A DNA stretch of 54,297 nucleotides from Streptomyces adustus. GTDB lineage: Bacteria > Actinomycetota > Actinomycetes > Streptomycetales > Streptomycetaceae. The notes under the pieces were generated by a model. The model was not told the origin of the DNA and searched no databases. It worked only from the letters and a program-made list of their open reading frames with translations. The translations under genes were made by a program, and so were the position numbers. Positions 35,867 through 45,726 of the stretch are shown here, piece after piece (the first letter of the stretch is position 1; each line of letters opens with the position of its first letter). The DNA lies in the NCBI RefSeq assembly GCF_009377175.1, contig NZ_VJZD01000033.1:1-54297 (forward strand), written 5' to 3'.

Positions 35867-37297
35867 ATGAACGAGACGACCCGCACCTACGACGTGATCG
35901 TCATCGGCGGAGGGCCGGTCGGCGAGAACGTGGCCGAACGCGCCCGCGCCGCAGGGCTCAGCACCGTAATTGTGGAGCGCGAACTACTGGGCGGCGAGTG
36001 CTCGTTCTGGGCCTGCGACCCCAGCAAGGCGCTGCTGCGGCCGGTGGTGGCACGTGCCGACGCCAGCCGCATACCCGGACTCGACCCGGCGGTGGCCGGC
36101 CCGCTGGACGTCGAGGCAGTCCTCGCCCACCGCGACAAGATGTCCTCGTACTGGAAGGACGAGGACCAGGTCGACTGGCTGAACTCGGTCTCCGTCGACC
36201 TCATACGCGGCCACGGCCGCCTCACCGGCCCCAAGCAGGTGGCCGTGCAGACCCCGGAGGGCGACACCGTCGCCCTGACCGCCCGGCACGCCGTCGCCGT
36301 CTCCACCGGCACCCGCGCCGCCCTGCCCCCCATCCCCGGACTCGATACCGTCCGTCCCTGGACCAGCCGCGAGGCCACCAGCGCCGACAAGGTGCCCGGC
36401 CGCCTCGCCGTCGTCGGAGGCGGTGTCGTCGCCGTCGAGATGGCCACCGCCTGGCAGGCCCTCGGCTCCCAGGTCACCATGCTCGTCCTCGACAACGGGC
36501 TCCTCGAGCGGATGGAGCCGTTCGCCGGCGAACTGGTCACCGACGGACTGCGCGAAGCAGGCGTCGACATCCGCTTCGACACCTCCGTCGCCTCCCTGGC
36601 CCGTGAGGACGGCGAGGTACGGATCACGCTGGCCGACGGCGGGGAGCTGGCCGCGGACGAGATCCTGCTGGCGACCGGCCGCGCCCCGCAGACTCACGAC
36701 GTCGGCCTACAGACCGTCGGTCTCACCCCCGGCGACTGGCTGAGCGTCGACGACACCTTCCGTGTCACCGGCGTCGACGGCGGCTGGCTCTACGCCGTCG
36801 GCGACGTCAACCGCCGCGCCCTGATGACGCATCAGGGCAAGTACCAGGCCCGGATCGCCGGCGCCGTCATCGGCGCCCGCGCCAAGAAGGAGCCCATCGA
36901 CGACGCCCCCTGGGGCGCGCATGTCGCCACCGCCGACCACGCGGCTGTCCCCCAGGTCGTCTTCACCACCCCCGAGGTCGCCTCCGTCGGCCTGACCAGC
37001 CGTGAGGCCGAGCAGAGTGGGCGCCGCATCGAGGTCGTCGACTACGACCTCGCCCAGGTCGCCGGCGCCCACCAGTACGGCGAGGACTACCGCGGCCGGG
37101 CCCGCATGCTCATCGACACCGACCGCAACACCGTGGTGGGCGTCACCTTCGCCGGCCCCGGCGTCGGAGAACTGGTGCATTCGGCCACCATCGCGGTCGC
37201 CGGCGAGGTGCCCCTGGACCGGCTCTGGCACGCGGTCCCCGCCTTCCCCACGCTCGGCGAGGTCTGGCTGCGGCTGCTGGAGACCCACCGCGGCTGA
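35867..37297 (+). CDS. FAD-dependent pyridine nucleotide-disulfide oxidoreductase
   Basis: 476 residues from ATG at 35867 (an in-frame ATG at 35834 would add 11). The FAD motif VIVIGGGPVGENVAERA is at the N-terminus, then the redox pair in GGECSFWACDPSKALLRP (CxxxxC). The NAD(P) motif is RLAVVGGGVVAVEMATAWQA, a second FAD motif is LYAVGDVNRRALMTHQGKYQ, and the dimerisation domain contains VVFTTPEVASVGLT. It resembles mercuric-reductase/lipoamide-dehydrogenase relatives but lacks the C-terminal HAHPTxxE of the lipoamide enzymes (HAVPAFPTLGE here). Probably an NAD(P)H-dependent thiol or quinone reductase. Confidence 0.9.
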   Translation: MNETTRTYDVIVIGGGPVGENVAERARAAGLSTVIVERELLGGECSFWACDPSKALLRPVVARADASRIPGLDPAVAGPLDVEAVLAHRDKMSSYWKDEDQVDWLNSVSVDLIRGHGRLTGPKQVAVQTPEGDTVALTARHAVAVSTGTRAALPPIPGLDTVRPWTSREATSADKVPGRLAVVGGGVVAVEMATAWQALGSQVTMLVLDNGLLERMEPFAGELVTDGLREAGVDIRFDTSVASLAREDGEVRITLADGGELAADEILLATGRAPQTHDVGLQTVGLTPGDWLSVDDTFRVTGVDGGWLYAVGDVNRRALMTHQGKYQARIAGAVIGARAKKEPIDDAPWGAHVATADHAAVPQVVFTTPEVASVGLTSREAEQSGRRIEVVDYDLAQVAGAHQYGEDYRGRARMLIDTDRNTVVGVTFAGPGVGELVHSATIAVAGEVPLDRLWHAVPAFPTLGEVWLRLLETHRG

Positions 37298-37413
37298 GCG
37301 TGCTCCGGCCGGCACGCGGGGCGGTCCTGGGCTGCGCCCGGGCGACTCGGTCCTCCGCGGGTCAGGAGCGGTCCTCCTGTCCCGTGGCCGGCCGTGGCGA
37401 GTCTGCGGACGCA

Positions 37414-37520
37414 GGATCGAACCGAGAGCTCCGGACGACCGCAAGGTACTGTACGGAATCCTCTTCACCGGCGTCCGGTGCAACAGTTGCCCGAAGGGCG
37501 CTGGTCCGCTTCTCTCCGCC
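37414..37520 (+). pseudogene. IS5-family transposase N-terminal scrap
   Basis: A plus frame reads DRKVLYGILFTGVRCNSCPK, which I align by eye with the IS5-family start (DRxVLYGILFVLxTGxRWxxLPKELG). A few residues are lost inside and nothing follows. Non-functional. Confidence 0.45.
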
Positions 37521-37744
37521 CGCGGAGGCTGCTGCGGTGGCCGGCCGTGATCGATCCTGGCGTTACTGCCCGTACCTCAACCACGCACACCCGGCGACCA
37601 CACGTTCTCACCCGGCGCTGTGCGTCCTCGGTCGTCCCAGGAGACTATGGAAGCAACAGAAAGGCACTAAAGACATCCCAGCGCTGTCGCTCCAGGGCCT
37701 GCGCTCGGAGCGCGCCGCCCTGGCAGGTGGAAGGAGCACCCGGG

Positions 37745-38475
37745 GTGACCTCCTCCCCTGCCGAAGGCGGGGGATTCCAGCGATCGCCCGCTGGGGTTCC
37801 TGCTCCACCGACGGCTGCCACGTCCGGGAGGATTCCCGTTGAGGTCCCACACCGTCTCCACAGGCAGACGCCGCCGACCCGGCGGGCAGGATGGTGCACG
37901 TCGCGTTCCCGTCGCCATCGCGCGTCCCGCCGGGGCCGCGCTTCCAGGTGCAGACGTCCAGCAGCCGTCCCCCGCGGACCGTGCCGCAGTTCCCGCACAG
38001 TTTCGAACCGGGGAATCAACGGTCGGCCACGACGAGGTTGCGCCCGTTCCAGGCGCATGGGTACTCCAGCATGAAGGACAGGTCCGTCTCCCACAGGAGA
38101 GACACGAACCAGCGGCCCGCGCTGTCGTGGGAGACGGTCACGGCCGACGGCTGCGCACGCTGCGGGAGGTGACGAGACCAGCGGATGTCCAGGGGCCCCG
38201 TACTCTTCGCCAGGGTCAGACGTCGGCCACGCCACGTGAAGGCGCGGCGGGTCCACTCGGCCGAAGCACGGGACTTCTTGCGGGACTTGCAGCGCGGGTA
38301 TTGCGCGCGCTCGGCGAAGAAGTTCTCGGCGTCCGTACGGGCCCAGGGTGTCGGCCGGTCGTCGGCGAACACCGAACCGCCCTGACGGCGATCCGGCTCT
38401 TCGTGCCCTGTTCCGCAGGAGTACGTTTCTCCAGCGCCAGCGGAAGGTACCCCGACCCCGGCGCGAAGGCCGGGG
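37745..38475 (-). pseudogene. Decayed IS200/IS605-type element with broken tnpB
   Basis: On the minus strand, TnpB N-terminal sequence is seen at about 38310-38060 (FFAERAQYPRCKSRKKSRAS, LTLAKSTGPLDIRWSRHLPQ, VTVSHDSAGRWFVSLLWETD). A large internal deletion follows. The C-terminal zinc-ribbon remnant is SKLCGNCGTVRGGRLLDVC, then TILPAGSAASACGDGVGPQR in a shifted frame. The right end is a hairpin at about 37750-37776 followed by gaggaggtca (end near 37745). A hairpin-like ccccggc/gccgggg at about 38456-38476 lies at the other edge, just before the next gene. The RuvC core is gone, so no nuclease can be made. Confidence 0.75.
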
Positions 38476-38494
38476 TTTCCACGGAGGCAACCCG

Positions 38495-40570
38495 ATGAGT
38501 GGCACGGGATCCTTCGGTGCCGACAGCGGCTCGCCCGACCTCCGGCTGGAGCTGCCGCTCGGGATGCTGGATACACTCGGTGCGGCGGTGGTGGCGCTGG
38601 ATACGGCCGGGCGGTTCGTGTTGTGGGACTCGCGGGCCGAGGAGCTTCTCGGCTATTCCGCGCAGGAAGTGCTGGGCCGGCACGCGGCTCAGCTGTTGCT
38701 CCATGACTCGTGCAGGGACCTGGTGGCCGGCAAGTGCGAGCAGATGATGGAGACCGGCCGGAGCTGGGCCGGCCTCCTTCCCCTCCGGACCAAGGACGGC
38801 AGTACGCGGCTGGTGGAATTCCGCTGCAGTCGCCTGCCGGACCGGCAGGGCGACTTCTACGCTCTGGGCATCGCCACCGATGCGTCGACGCTGCGTAAGG
38901 TGGAGCAGGACCTGGCGTTGTCCACGCAGCTGATCGCCCAGTCGCCGATCGCGCTGGAGGTTCTGGACACCGATCTGCGTTATGTGGCTGTCAATCCGGC
39001 GATGGAACGGATGCATGGCCTGTCCGCCGAGGAGCACCTCGGCCGGGGCTTCCGCGAGGTCCTGTCCTCCGACAGTGTCGACGCATCCGAGGCGGCAGTC
39101 AGAGAAGTGCTCGAGACCGGACGTCCCCTGGTGGACAAGTACACCATCGGCCGCACCCCGGCCGACCCGGACAACGATCATGCCTGGTCCGTCTCCGTCT
39201 ACCGGTTGGAGGATCCGGGCGGTCAGGTTCTCGGTGTCGCCACATCGGTGATAGACGTCACTGATCGGCACGGCGCGATCACAGCGGCGGCCCAGGCCCG
39301 ACATCGCCTGGCCCAGGTCGCCGAGGGATCCGCCCGTATCGGCACCACGCTGGACATGCGACAGACCGCCCGCGAGCTGGCTGACGTCGCAGTGCCCGAG
39401 CTCGCCGACGTCGCGGTCGTAGACGTACTCGACTCCGCCCTGGACGATCGCCGCCCAGCGACACCCGACAGCGGCCCGGCGCTCTTTCGCACCCTGGCCG
39501 TGAAGGCCGCCTATATTGCCGAGGCGAGCAACGCCGCCGGCACGGCAGGCCAACCGGTCAGCTACGACGCCGACCGACTGCCCACTCGATGCGTACGGAC
39601 CGGTCAGCCGATCATGGTGCCCCGCGTGGACGACTGGGATCTGGCGCGCATCGCCCGTGACGCCGCAGCAGCCGCTGTCCTGGCCAGTGTCGGCATCCAC
39701 TCGTATCTCGCGATACCGCTGGCCGCGCAGGGCCGGTCACTCGGCGTCCTGGGGCTGATGCGCGGTCGCAATCAACTGCCCTTCAACGCGGACGACGTCA
39801 CCCTGGCCGTGGAGCTCGCCGGCCGAACTGCGGTGTCCCTCGACAACGCGCGCCTGCACCAAAGCGTCCGCAACACTGCGGTGACACTCCAGCGCAGCCT
39901 GCTGCCCCGGCCGACACCACCCGAGAATCTGGAGATCGCCACCCGCTACCAACCCGCCGGAACCTCCAACGAGGTCGGTGGTGACTGGTTCGACGTCATC
40001 CCCCTCGCGCAGGACAAGACCGCGCTCGTGGTGGGCGACGTGATGGGCAGCGGCATCGATGCGGCCGCCACGATGGGCCGCCTGCGCACCGCCACCGCGA
40101 CCCTGGCCGACCTCGACCTCCCACCCGCCCAAGTCCTGCAACGCCTTGACAAGATCACCGCCGGCCTGGACCCCTACATCGCCACCTGCATCTACGCCGA
40201 ATACGACCCGCACAGCGACCGGTGCCGAATCGCCGCAGCCGGACATCTGCCCCCCGCACTGACACCTGCCGGCGGGCCCCCCGAACTGCTCGACCTGCCG
40301 TCCGGTGCACCCCTCGGAGTCGGCGGCGTCCCCTTCGAAACGACCACCGTGCCCTTGCGCCCCTGCGATCAACTGGCCCTCTACACCGATGGCTTGGTCG
40401 AAACACGCCGCGACGCCATCGATGAACGCCTCGACCTCCTCCTGCGCGTACTCGACAGCCACGACCCTTCTCTGGAAGAGACCTGCGACCGGCTCCTGGA
40501 AACACTGCGCGATCCGGACGACCACGACGACGTGTCGCTACTCATCGCCCGCCCCAGAGCCCGGCCCTGA
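38495..40570 (+). CDS. PAS-PAS-GAF-PP2C (SpoIIE-type) phosphatase
   Basis: 691 residues from ATG at 38495 with GGAGG eight bases upstream. First PAS LDTLGAAVVALDTAGRFVLW with EELLGYSAQEVLG, second PAS IALEVLDTDLRYVAVNPAME, then a GAF domain (around 330-490, ASVGIHSYLAIPLAAQGRSL), and a C-terminal PP2C. Metal-binding residues are VGGDWFDVIPL, VVGDVMGSGIDAAATMGRLR, LYTDGLVETR and DHDDVSLLIAR. A cytoplasmic sensor phosphatase for partner switching of sigma-factor regulators, second of its type here. The start lies about 20 bp from an IS hairpin, so its original promoter may have been replaced. Confidence 0.9.
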   Translation: MSGTGSFGADSGSPDLRLELPLGMLDTLGAAVVALDTAGRFVLWDSRAEELLGYSAQEVLGRHAAQLLLHDSCRDLVAGKCEQMMETGRSWAGLLPLRTKDGSTRLVEFRCSRLPDRQGDFYALGIATDASTLRKVEQDLALSTQLIAQSPIALEVLDTDLRYVAVNPAMERMHGLSAEEHLGRGFREVLSSDSVDASEAAVREVLETGRPLVDKYTIGRTPADPDNDHAWSVSVYRLEDPGGQVLGVATSVIDVTDRHGAITAAAQARHRLAQVAEGSARIGTTLDMRQTARELADVAVPELADVAVVDVLDSALDDRRPATPDSGPALFRTLAVKAAYIAEASNAAGTAGQPVSYDADRLPTRCVRTGQPIMVPRVDDWDLARIARDAAAAAVLASVGIHSYLAIPLAAQGRSLGVLGLMRGRNQLPFNADDVTLAVELAGRTAVSLDNARLHQSVRNTAVTLQRSLLPRPTPPENLEIATRYQPAGTSNEVGGDWFDVIPLAQDKTALVVGDVMGSGIDAAATMGRLRTATATLADLDLPPAQVLQRLDKITAGLDPYIATCIYAEYDPHSDRCRIAAAGHLPPALTPAGGPPELLDLPSGAPLGVGGVPFETTTVPLRPCDQLALYTDGLVETRRDAIDERLDLLLRVLDSHDPSLEETCDRLLETLRDPDDHDDVSLLIARPRARP

Positions 40571-40676
40571 CGCACGCCCGCGTCGAGCGCAGGCAACGGC
40601 GTCGAGGGAGCTGGAGCACCGCCACCGTGAGGCAGCGGGAACGCGGCTCGCCACATCTCCGGCGTGAGCGGGCACG

Positions 40677-40800
40677 AGCCGGCGTACACGGCGAACCGGT
40701 ACCCACCTCGGCGAGCAGGGGGCATCCGAGCTGATGCTGATGGCCAAGTCGCGACACAAGAAGGTTGAGAACGTCCGCCGCTACTTCACGGCTTCACCGG
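40677..40800 (+). pseudogene. Possible tyrosine-recombinase C-terminal scrap
   Basis: The plus frame reads [20 protein letters not shown] then RYFTASP, which resembles the end of a phage-type integrase (helix, TRHKxxENVxRY with the catalytic Tyr). No earlier catalytic residues are present. It lies in the 247-bp gap between the PP2C gene and the XRE gene. Confidence 0.4.
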
Positions 40801-40817
40801 CCTGCCGTCGCAGTGGC

Positions 40818-41708
40818 TCATGTCTCGCCGGGCTGGGAGACGGGTGCGGGGGCCTGTGCGTCGGCTTGTGTGGCGGCGAGACTGCCGAGGAGTTTGACCC
40901 GGTCTTCGGTCGGTGAGCCGGCGGCGCTGGTGTAGGCGAACATCATCCAGCCGGGATGGTCGGGCAGTTCGACGCCTTCGTAGACGAATTCGAGGTCGCC
41001 GACGGCGGGGTGGTGGATGTGCTTGGTGCCGGTGCGGTGCAGGCGGACGTCGTGGGCCGACCAGCGGCGGCTGAAGGCGTCGCCGCGTGTTGCGAGTTCC
41101 CCGATGAGGTCGGAAAGGGCCTTGTCGCGCGGGTTGCGTCCTGCGGCGGTGCGCAGGTTGGCGACGGAGGCGTCTGCTGCGTGCTCCCACTGCGGGTAGA
41201 AGGTGCGCGCGGCGGGGCTGAGGAAGATGAACCGTGCGGTGTTGTTCCGGGTGTCCGGGTCGTCGAGCATCGGGGCGAGCAGGGCCCGGGCGAGTGGGTT
41301 GGTGGCGAGGATGTCGCCCCGCTGGTTGACGATCCATGCGGGTGCGCCGGTGATCGCGTCGAGGAACCGCTGGAGGGAGGGGCGGATCGTCGACTGGGCG
41401 GGACGGGCCCGGCGGCGGCTTGGTGAGGGGTTCGCGGCGCGGGCGAGGTCGTGCAGGTGCTCGGTCTCCGCGTCGTCCAGGCGCAGGGCGCGGGCGAGGG
41501 CGTCGAGTACTTCGGGGGAGACACCGGCGAGGTTGCCGCGCTCCATCTTGGCGTAGTAGTCGCTGCTCATTCCGGCGATCATGGCGACTTCCTCGCGGCG
41601 CAGGCCGGGCAGGCGGCGGCGGCCTCCGGTGACGATGCCTGCCTGCTCGGGGGTGATGCGGTCGCGTCGGGTGCGCAGGAAGTCCCGTACCTCAGCCTGG
41701 TTGTCCAT
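40818..41708 (-). CDS. XRE-family regulator with MmyB-like ligand domain (second)
   Basis: 296 residues from ATG at 41708; the very long open frame upstream is an artefact of GC bias. Helix-turn-helix [38 protein letters not shown] and YYAKMERGN. The MmyB-like domain has [37 protein letters not shown] and [20 protein letters not shown]. Divergent from an SDR gene, the usual arrangement in which the regulator represses an SDR/AKR reductase operon and responds to its substrate. The 192-bp gap holds the divergent promoters (a tataag box near 41762). Confidence 0.9.
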   Translation of the reverse strand: MDNQAEVRDFLRTRRDRITPEQAGIVTGGRRRLPGLRREEVAMIAGMSSDYYAKMERGNLAGVSPEVLDALARALRLDDAETEHLHDLARAANPSPSRRRARPAQSTIRPSLQRFLDAITGAPAWIVNQRGDILATNPLARALLAPMLDDPDTRNNTARFIFLSPAARTFYPQWEHAADASVANLRTAAGRNPRDKALSDLIGELATRGDAFSRRWSAHDVRLHRTGTKHIHHPAVGDLEFVYEGVELPDHPGWMMFAYTSAAGSPTEDRVKLLGSLAATQADAQAPAPVSQPGET

Positions 41709-41900
41709 GGCCTCCACGGTACGGCCGTGCGGGGACGTGTAGGAGTGACTGCCAGTACACGTATAAGCGGTTCCTCGCGCCGTCCGCGGAGCGGTGCTGG
41801 AATGGCTACGTCCGGGTGATCCGGACCTTTCGGACCGCCGGGCTTCGACCTCCGCCGGGCGGTCGGCCACGCAACGTGACAATGAAGGACAGGCAATACG

Positions 41901-42635
41901 ATGAGCCAGGACCAGCAGCAGGGGCGCGTCGCCGTCATCACCGGTGCTTCCTCCGGGATCGGTGCCGCGACCGCCCGGTCCCTGCACGCCGCCGGCTACC
42001 GGGTCGCGCTTCTCGCCCGCCGCACGGACCGCATCAAGGCCCTCGCCGACGAGCTCGGCGACGGTGCGATCGCCGTCTCCGCCGACGTCACCGACCGCGG
42101 CGCCCTGGTCGCGGCGGCCGAACAGGTGAAGCGGGAGTTCGGAGGCACGGACGTGCTGGTGAACAACGCCGGGGTCATGCTGCTGGGTCCGTTCTCGGCC
42201 GAGCAGCGCGAGGACTACCGCAAGATGATCGAGGTCAACCTGCTCGGGGCGATCACGGCCACCGAGGTGTTCCTCAGCCAGCTCAAGGACGGCGGTGGCG
42301 ACATCGTGAACGTCTCCTCCGTCGCGGGCCGGGTCGCCAACGTTGGCAGCGGCGTGTACGCGGCCACCAAGTTCGGCATCAATGGCTGGTCGGAGTCCCT
42401 GCGCAAGGAGCTCCTGCCCGACGTGCGAGTCACCGTGATCGAGCCGGGCGTCGTTGCCACCGAGCTGCCCACTCACATCACCCACGAAGCCACCCGCCAG
42501 GGCGCCAAGGAGCTGTACGACGTCGCCGAGGTCACCGCCGAGGACATCGCCGAGGTCGTCACCTTCGCCCTCCAGCGCCCCCGGCACCTGGCCATCAACG
42601 AGATCCTGCTCCGCCCCGCCGGCCAGGCGCTCTGA
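41901..42635 (+). CDS. Short-chain dehydrogenase/reductase
   Basis: 244 residues. Classical SDR: cofactor motif TGASSGIGAATA, NNAG in VLVNNAGVMLLGP, catalytic Ser in IVNVSSVAGRVA and the YxxxK pair in VYAATKFGINGW. ADVTDR after strand 3 and the Arg pair LARRTDR suggest NADP preference. First gene of an operon with a small CMD protein and an aldo-keto reductase, under the divergent XRE regulator. Probably a cytoplasmic aldehyde or ketone reductase; substrate unknown. Confidence 0.92.
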   Translation: MSQDQQQGRVAVITGASSGIGAATARSLHAAGYRVALLARRTDRIKALADELGDGAIAVSADVTDRGALVAAAEQVKREFGGTDVLVNNAGVMLLGPFSAEQREDYRKMIEVNLLGAITATEVFLSQLKDGGGDIVNVSSVAGRVANVGSGVYAATKFGINGWSESLRKELLPDVRVTVIEPGVVATELPTHITHEATRQGAKELYDVAEVTAEDIAEVVTFALQRPRHLAINEILLRPAGQAL

Positions 42636-42759
42636 CCTGCCCTCCCGCGGCGAGCGCCGTCCGCGCTCGCGTCCGCACGGAAAGAGAACACCGCGCTGCG
42701 GCACCGACGACGAGCTCACCACGCTCAGCAGCCTGCCCCCGGCCGCCGGCGACACCCAC

Positions 42760-42801
42760 AACGAGGCCCTGATGCGCATGAACGAGGCCCTGATGCGCAT
42801 G
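42760..42801 (+). repeat. 21-bp perfect tandem repeat inside a short reading frame
   Basis: aacgaggccctgatgcgcat plus g occurs twice head to tail (42760-42780 and 42781-42801). It encodes NEALMRM twice in a frame that ends ...MMERG with its TGA overlapping the ATG of the CMD gene (ATGA at 42813). The frame is plausible as a small coupled peptide or the tail of a lost protein from about 42680, but has no sure start. Confidence 0.85.
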
Positions 42802-42812
42802 ATGGAACGCGG

Positions 42813-43139
42813 ATGACCGGCACCAACCCGCGCATCGCACCGGACCTCGTCCGCCGCACCGCCCCGAAACTCGCCGACCTCACCGACGACGTCCTGTTCG
42901 CCGACCTCTGGCAGCGCCCGGAGCTGTCCCCGCGCGAGCGCAGCCTGGTCACCGTGGCCGCCCTGGTGGCGCTGGGCCGCGATGCCCAGCTCACCGGCCA
43001 CCTGAACCGCGCCCTCGACAACGGCCTCACCCCCGGCGAACTCGCCGAAGCGATCACCCACCTCGCCTTCTACGCCGGCTGGCCCACCGCGATGAGCGCC
43101 ACCGGCGTCCTGGCCCAGGTCACCGAACCCACCCGCTGA
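42813..43139 (+). CDS. Carboxymuconolactone decarboxylase-like (CMD/AhpD-fold) protein
   Basis: 108 residues. The sequence [60 protein letters not shown] and [15 protein letters not shown] is the CMD family consensus, all helical. It lacks the CxxC pair of AhpD peroxidase reductases. The conserved His in [10 protein letters not shown] is present. Translationally coupled to a short upstream frame. It stands between SDR and AKR genes, an association common in actinomycete detoxification operons. Confidence 0.9.
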   Translation: MTGTNPRIAPDLVRRTAPKLADLTDDVLFADLWQRPELSPRERSLVTVAALVALGRDAQLTGHLNRALDNGLTPGELAEAITHLAFYAGWPTAMSATGVLAQVTEPTR

Positions 43140-43182
43140 GCCGGCCCATCGGCCGACCACCCGTCCCTTCCAGGAGAATCCC

Positions 43183-44037
43183 GTGCAGCAGCACGTCACC
43201 TTGAACAACGCCGTCCAGATGCCGATCCTCGGCTTCGGCGTCTTCCAGATCGACGCGGACAAGACCGAGCAGGCCGTCACCCAGGCCCTGGAGGCCGGCT
43301 ACCGGCTGCTGGACACCGCCGCCGCCTACGGCAACGAGGAAGCCGTCGGCCACGCCATCAAGAACAGCGGCATCCCACGCGAGGAACTGTTCGTCACCAC
43401 CAAGCTGTGGGTCCAAGACGCCCCCGCCCAGGACAACACCCGCCGCGCCCTGGAGACCTCCCTGGCCAAGCTCGGCCTCGACCACGTCGACCTGTACCTG
43501 ATGCACCAGCCCTACGGCGACGTCTACGGCCAGTGGCGCGCCATGGAGGCCGCCCAGCGCGAGGGCCTGACCCGGGCGATCGGCGTCGCCAACTTCTACC
43601 CCGACCGGCTGCTGGACCTGATCCTCAACAACGAGATCGCCCCGGCCGTCAACCAGATCGAGACCCACCCCTTCTTCCAGCGGACCGCCGACCACGCCCT
43701 GATGCGCGAGCACCGTGTGCAGCACCAGGCGTGGGGCGGCTTCGCCGAAGGCAAGAACGACCTGTTCACCAACCCCGTCCTCGCCGGCATCGGCGAGACG
43801 CACGGCAAGTCGGTTGCCCAGGTCGTACTGCGCTGGCTGATCCAGAGCGACATCGTCACCATCCCCAAGTCCGTCAACCCGGACCGGATGGCGCAGAACA
43901 TCGACGTCTTCGACTTCCGGCTCACCGACGACCAAATGACGCAGATCGCCGCCCTCGACACCGGCAAGACCCTGTTCTTCGACCACCACGACCCCGAGAT
44001 GGTCGCCTGGCTCAGCAAGCGCCGCCTCGACGGCTGA
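43183..44037 (+). CDS. Aldo/keto reductase
   Basis: 284 residues, GTG start with CAGGAG seven bases before. The tetrad is complete: Asp and Tyr in [15 protein letters not shown], Lys in FVTTKLW, His in [14 protein letters not shown]-binding residues lie in [20 protein letters not shown]. Similar to 2,5-diketo-D-gluconate-reductase-type AKR5 enzymes. Cytoplasmic NADPH-dependent reduction of aldehydes or ketones, matching the SDR of the same operon. Confidence 0.93.
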   Translation: MQQHVTLNNAVQMPILGFGVFQIDADKTEQAVTQALEAGYRLLDTAAAYGNEEAVGHAIKNSGIPREELFVTTKLWVQDAPAQDNTRRALETSLAKLGLDHVDLYLMHQPYGDVYGQWRAMEAAQREGLTRAIGVANFYPDRLLDLILNNEIAPAVNQIETHPFFQRTADHALMREHRVQHQAWGGFAEGKNDLFTNPVLAGIGETHGKSVAQVVLRWLIQSDIVTIPKSVNPDRMAQNIDVFDFRLTDDQMTQIAALDTGKTLFFDHHDPEMVAWLSKRRLDG

Positions 44038-44103
44038 CCCGCGCCCGCGAGCCTCCGGCCGGTGGGCGCCGTCGCTGTGCGGAGGAGCGGGTGTGCCGTG
44101 CGC

Positions 44104-45110
44104 TCAGCCCCGGTCGGCCTGCTCGGGGTCGCGCAGCGGCCGCAGGCCGCCGGGCATCTCGGGCAGCAGAAACGAGTACCGGCCGAGCATGTCGACGTGG
44201 TGCCGTACGAACGGGGACAGCCGGTCGATGTCCTGCTCACGCACGTCGAAGCCGTCGGCGCGCAGCCGGTCCAGGGCTGCGTCCATGTAGCGGGTGTTGC
44301 ACAGCACCAAGGCGTTGAGGACCAGGCCGAGCGCGCCGATCTGGTCCTCCATGCCCTCCTGGTAGTGCTGGTGGAGCTGGCCGACGCGGCCGTGGAAGAT
44401 CTTCCGGGCGAGCGCGTGGCGGCCCTCCTGGAGGTTGGCCTGGGCCTTGATCTGCCGGCGGTAGGACGGTTCGTCGGCCAGGCGCAGGATGTGCAGGGTC
44501 TTGGCGATCCGGCCGTAGTGAGCGATGGCGTCGCCGAGCACGGTCGGGCGGCCGTCCCGGGAGAGCATGCGGATCACGTCGTAAGCCCGCACCGCGCCGG
44601 TGTGGATCGAGCCGGTGATCCGCAGCACGTCCTCCCAGTTCCGCTCGATGCGCTCCGGGTCGACCCGGCCGCAGGCGGCGTCGTTGAAGGCGCCGCAGTC
44701 GGCGGTCCGGTCGATCCGCCACAGCTTCTGGTCGCGCAGGTCCGCCGGCTGCGGCGCGTAGGAGAACCCGGCCAGGGTGAGCAGGCCGAAGACGATGTCG
44801 GAGTGCGAGGCGGTGTCGGTGACGACCATCTCCGGGCGCCGCCCGCCGTCGCGGTCGTAGAGGACATCCAGCACGTACAGGGAGTCGCGCGGGGTGCCGG
44901 CCACGACCTTCCCGCCGAGCCCGGCGGCCTGGTCGTTGATCAGGTTCAGCCACGTCGCCCCTGAGCGGCGTCCGCCGCCGGTGGAGGTGCCGAAGTACTT
45001 CGGGTTCAGCCTGGCGTACACCGGGGACACCGGTACGACGAAGCGCATGCCGTCGACGGAGGCGACCAGGCCACCGCCCCAGACCTGCGCGAGCGGGATC
45101 GACGCCTCGC
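44104..45110 (-). pseudogene. Tn3-family transposase, C-terminal third, 5' end replaced by a TnpB tail
   Basis: Minus strand from about 45105: PLAQVWGGGLVASVDGMRFV, NPKYFGTSTGGGRRSGATWL, MVVTDTASHSDIVFGLLTLA, DLRDQKLWRIDR, then LRADGFDVREQDIDRLSPFV to FLLPEMPGGLRPLRDPEQ and a natural end. These are hallmark Tn3 DDE-domain and C-terminal segments (the Asp in SVDG and in VTDT are catalytic). The N-terminal 600 or more residues are missing, cut at 45110 where TnpB-tail sequence begins. No terminal inverted repeat or resolvase was found in the window. Confidence 0.88.
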
Positions 45111-45310
45111 GGAGCCGACCGGAAGACCCGCACCACCCGCCCCCGCCGCAAGGCGGAGGCGGGGCGGGCAGGTGGCGCAACCCTGCCGCACCAGCGGCAG
45201 GCGGAAACGAGAGACCGTACTCAAGCCGAGCCCCCGGACGCTCTGTTGACGTGACGGACGTTCCGGGCCGAAGTGCCCGGAACGCTGAGGCCTGACTGCG
45301 GACTCAGCAA
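45111..45310 (+). pseudogene. TnpB 3' tail with right-end/omega-RNA sequence (copy B), nuclease body missing
   Basis: Plus-frame translation GADRKTRTTRPRRKAEAGRA, TLPHQRQAETRDRTQAEP matches copy A at 13773-14100 (GADQRTRTTRRRTAEAGRA...). It lacks even the RuvC-III motif. It ends in the hairpin ccgggc-cgaagt-gcccgg (about 45265-45280) and gctgaggcctgactgcgg. Homology with copy A continues to caacgg (about 45314), so the true element end lies near there. It abuts the Tn3 remnant exactly at its truncated side. Confidence 0.7.
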
Positions 45311-45726
45311 CGGATCACCGGGATCACATCGGTTTCCGTGAGGGTGTTCTCACCGGCCCGGTCGTAGGTGTCCAGCAGGCCTGCTGAGGTGCTGGACCGG
45401 CGCCTGCACCACCTGCGGTCTCCCCTCACCACCGGCAGAACCAGCGCCGGAACCCGTCGAAGCACTACGGGTGGCCTGACCGGCCGATCACGTCGCGGAC
45501 GCGGGGTCCATGCCCGCGTCCGGTCCCGACACCACACGAGATCACGTGACTTGAGCGGGGCACGGGCGCGGGAAATCATCGACATGGTGATCGTCGTGGT
45601 GCCCAGGGCCGCCGTGTCCGGGACCGCGACGGCGTCCTGCCCGGCATCCGGCGCGATGCCCGGGAGCGGCGGCGCGTCGGACGGTGTCCGGTACGCCGTC
45701 CGGCCTTCGGTGACGGGAGGAACGGC
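45311..45726. other. Region between IS remnants and the LAL regulator
   Basis: About 415 bp. It should hold the regulator promoter. Minus-strand frame ...LLDTYDRAGENTLTETDVI looks protein-like near 45305-45380 but no family was recognised. Confidence 0.45.

Noticed and set aside
41709..43280. Extension of the XRE regulator to 820 residues
   Set aside because: The upstream part is antisense to the SDR and CMD genes; the canonical family start [15 protein letters not shown] begins at 41708.
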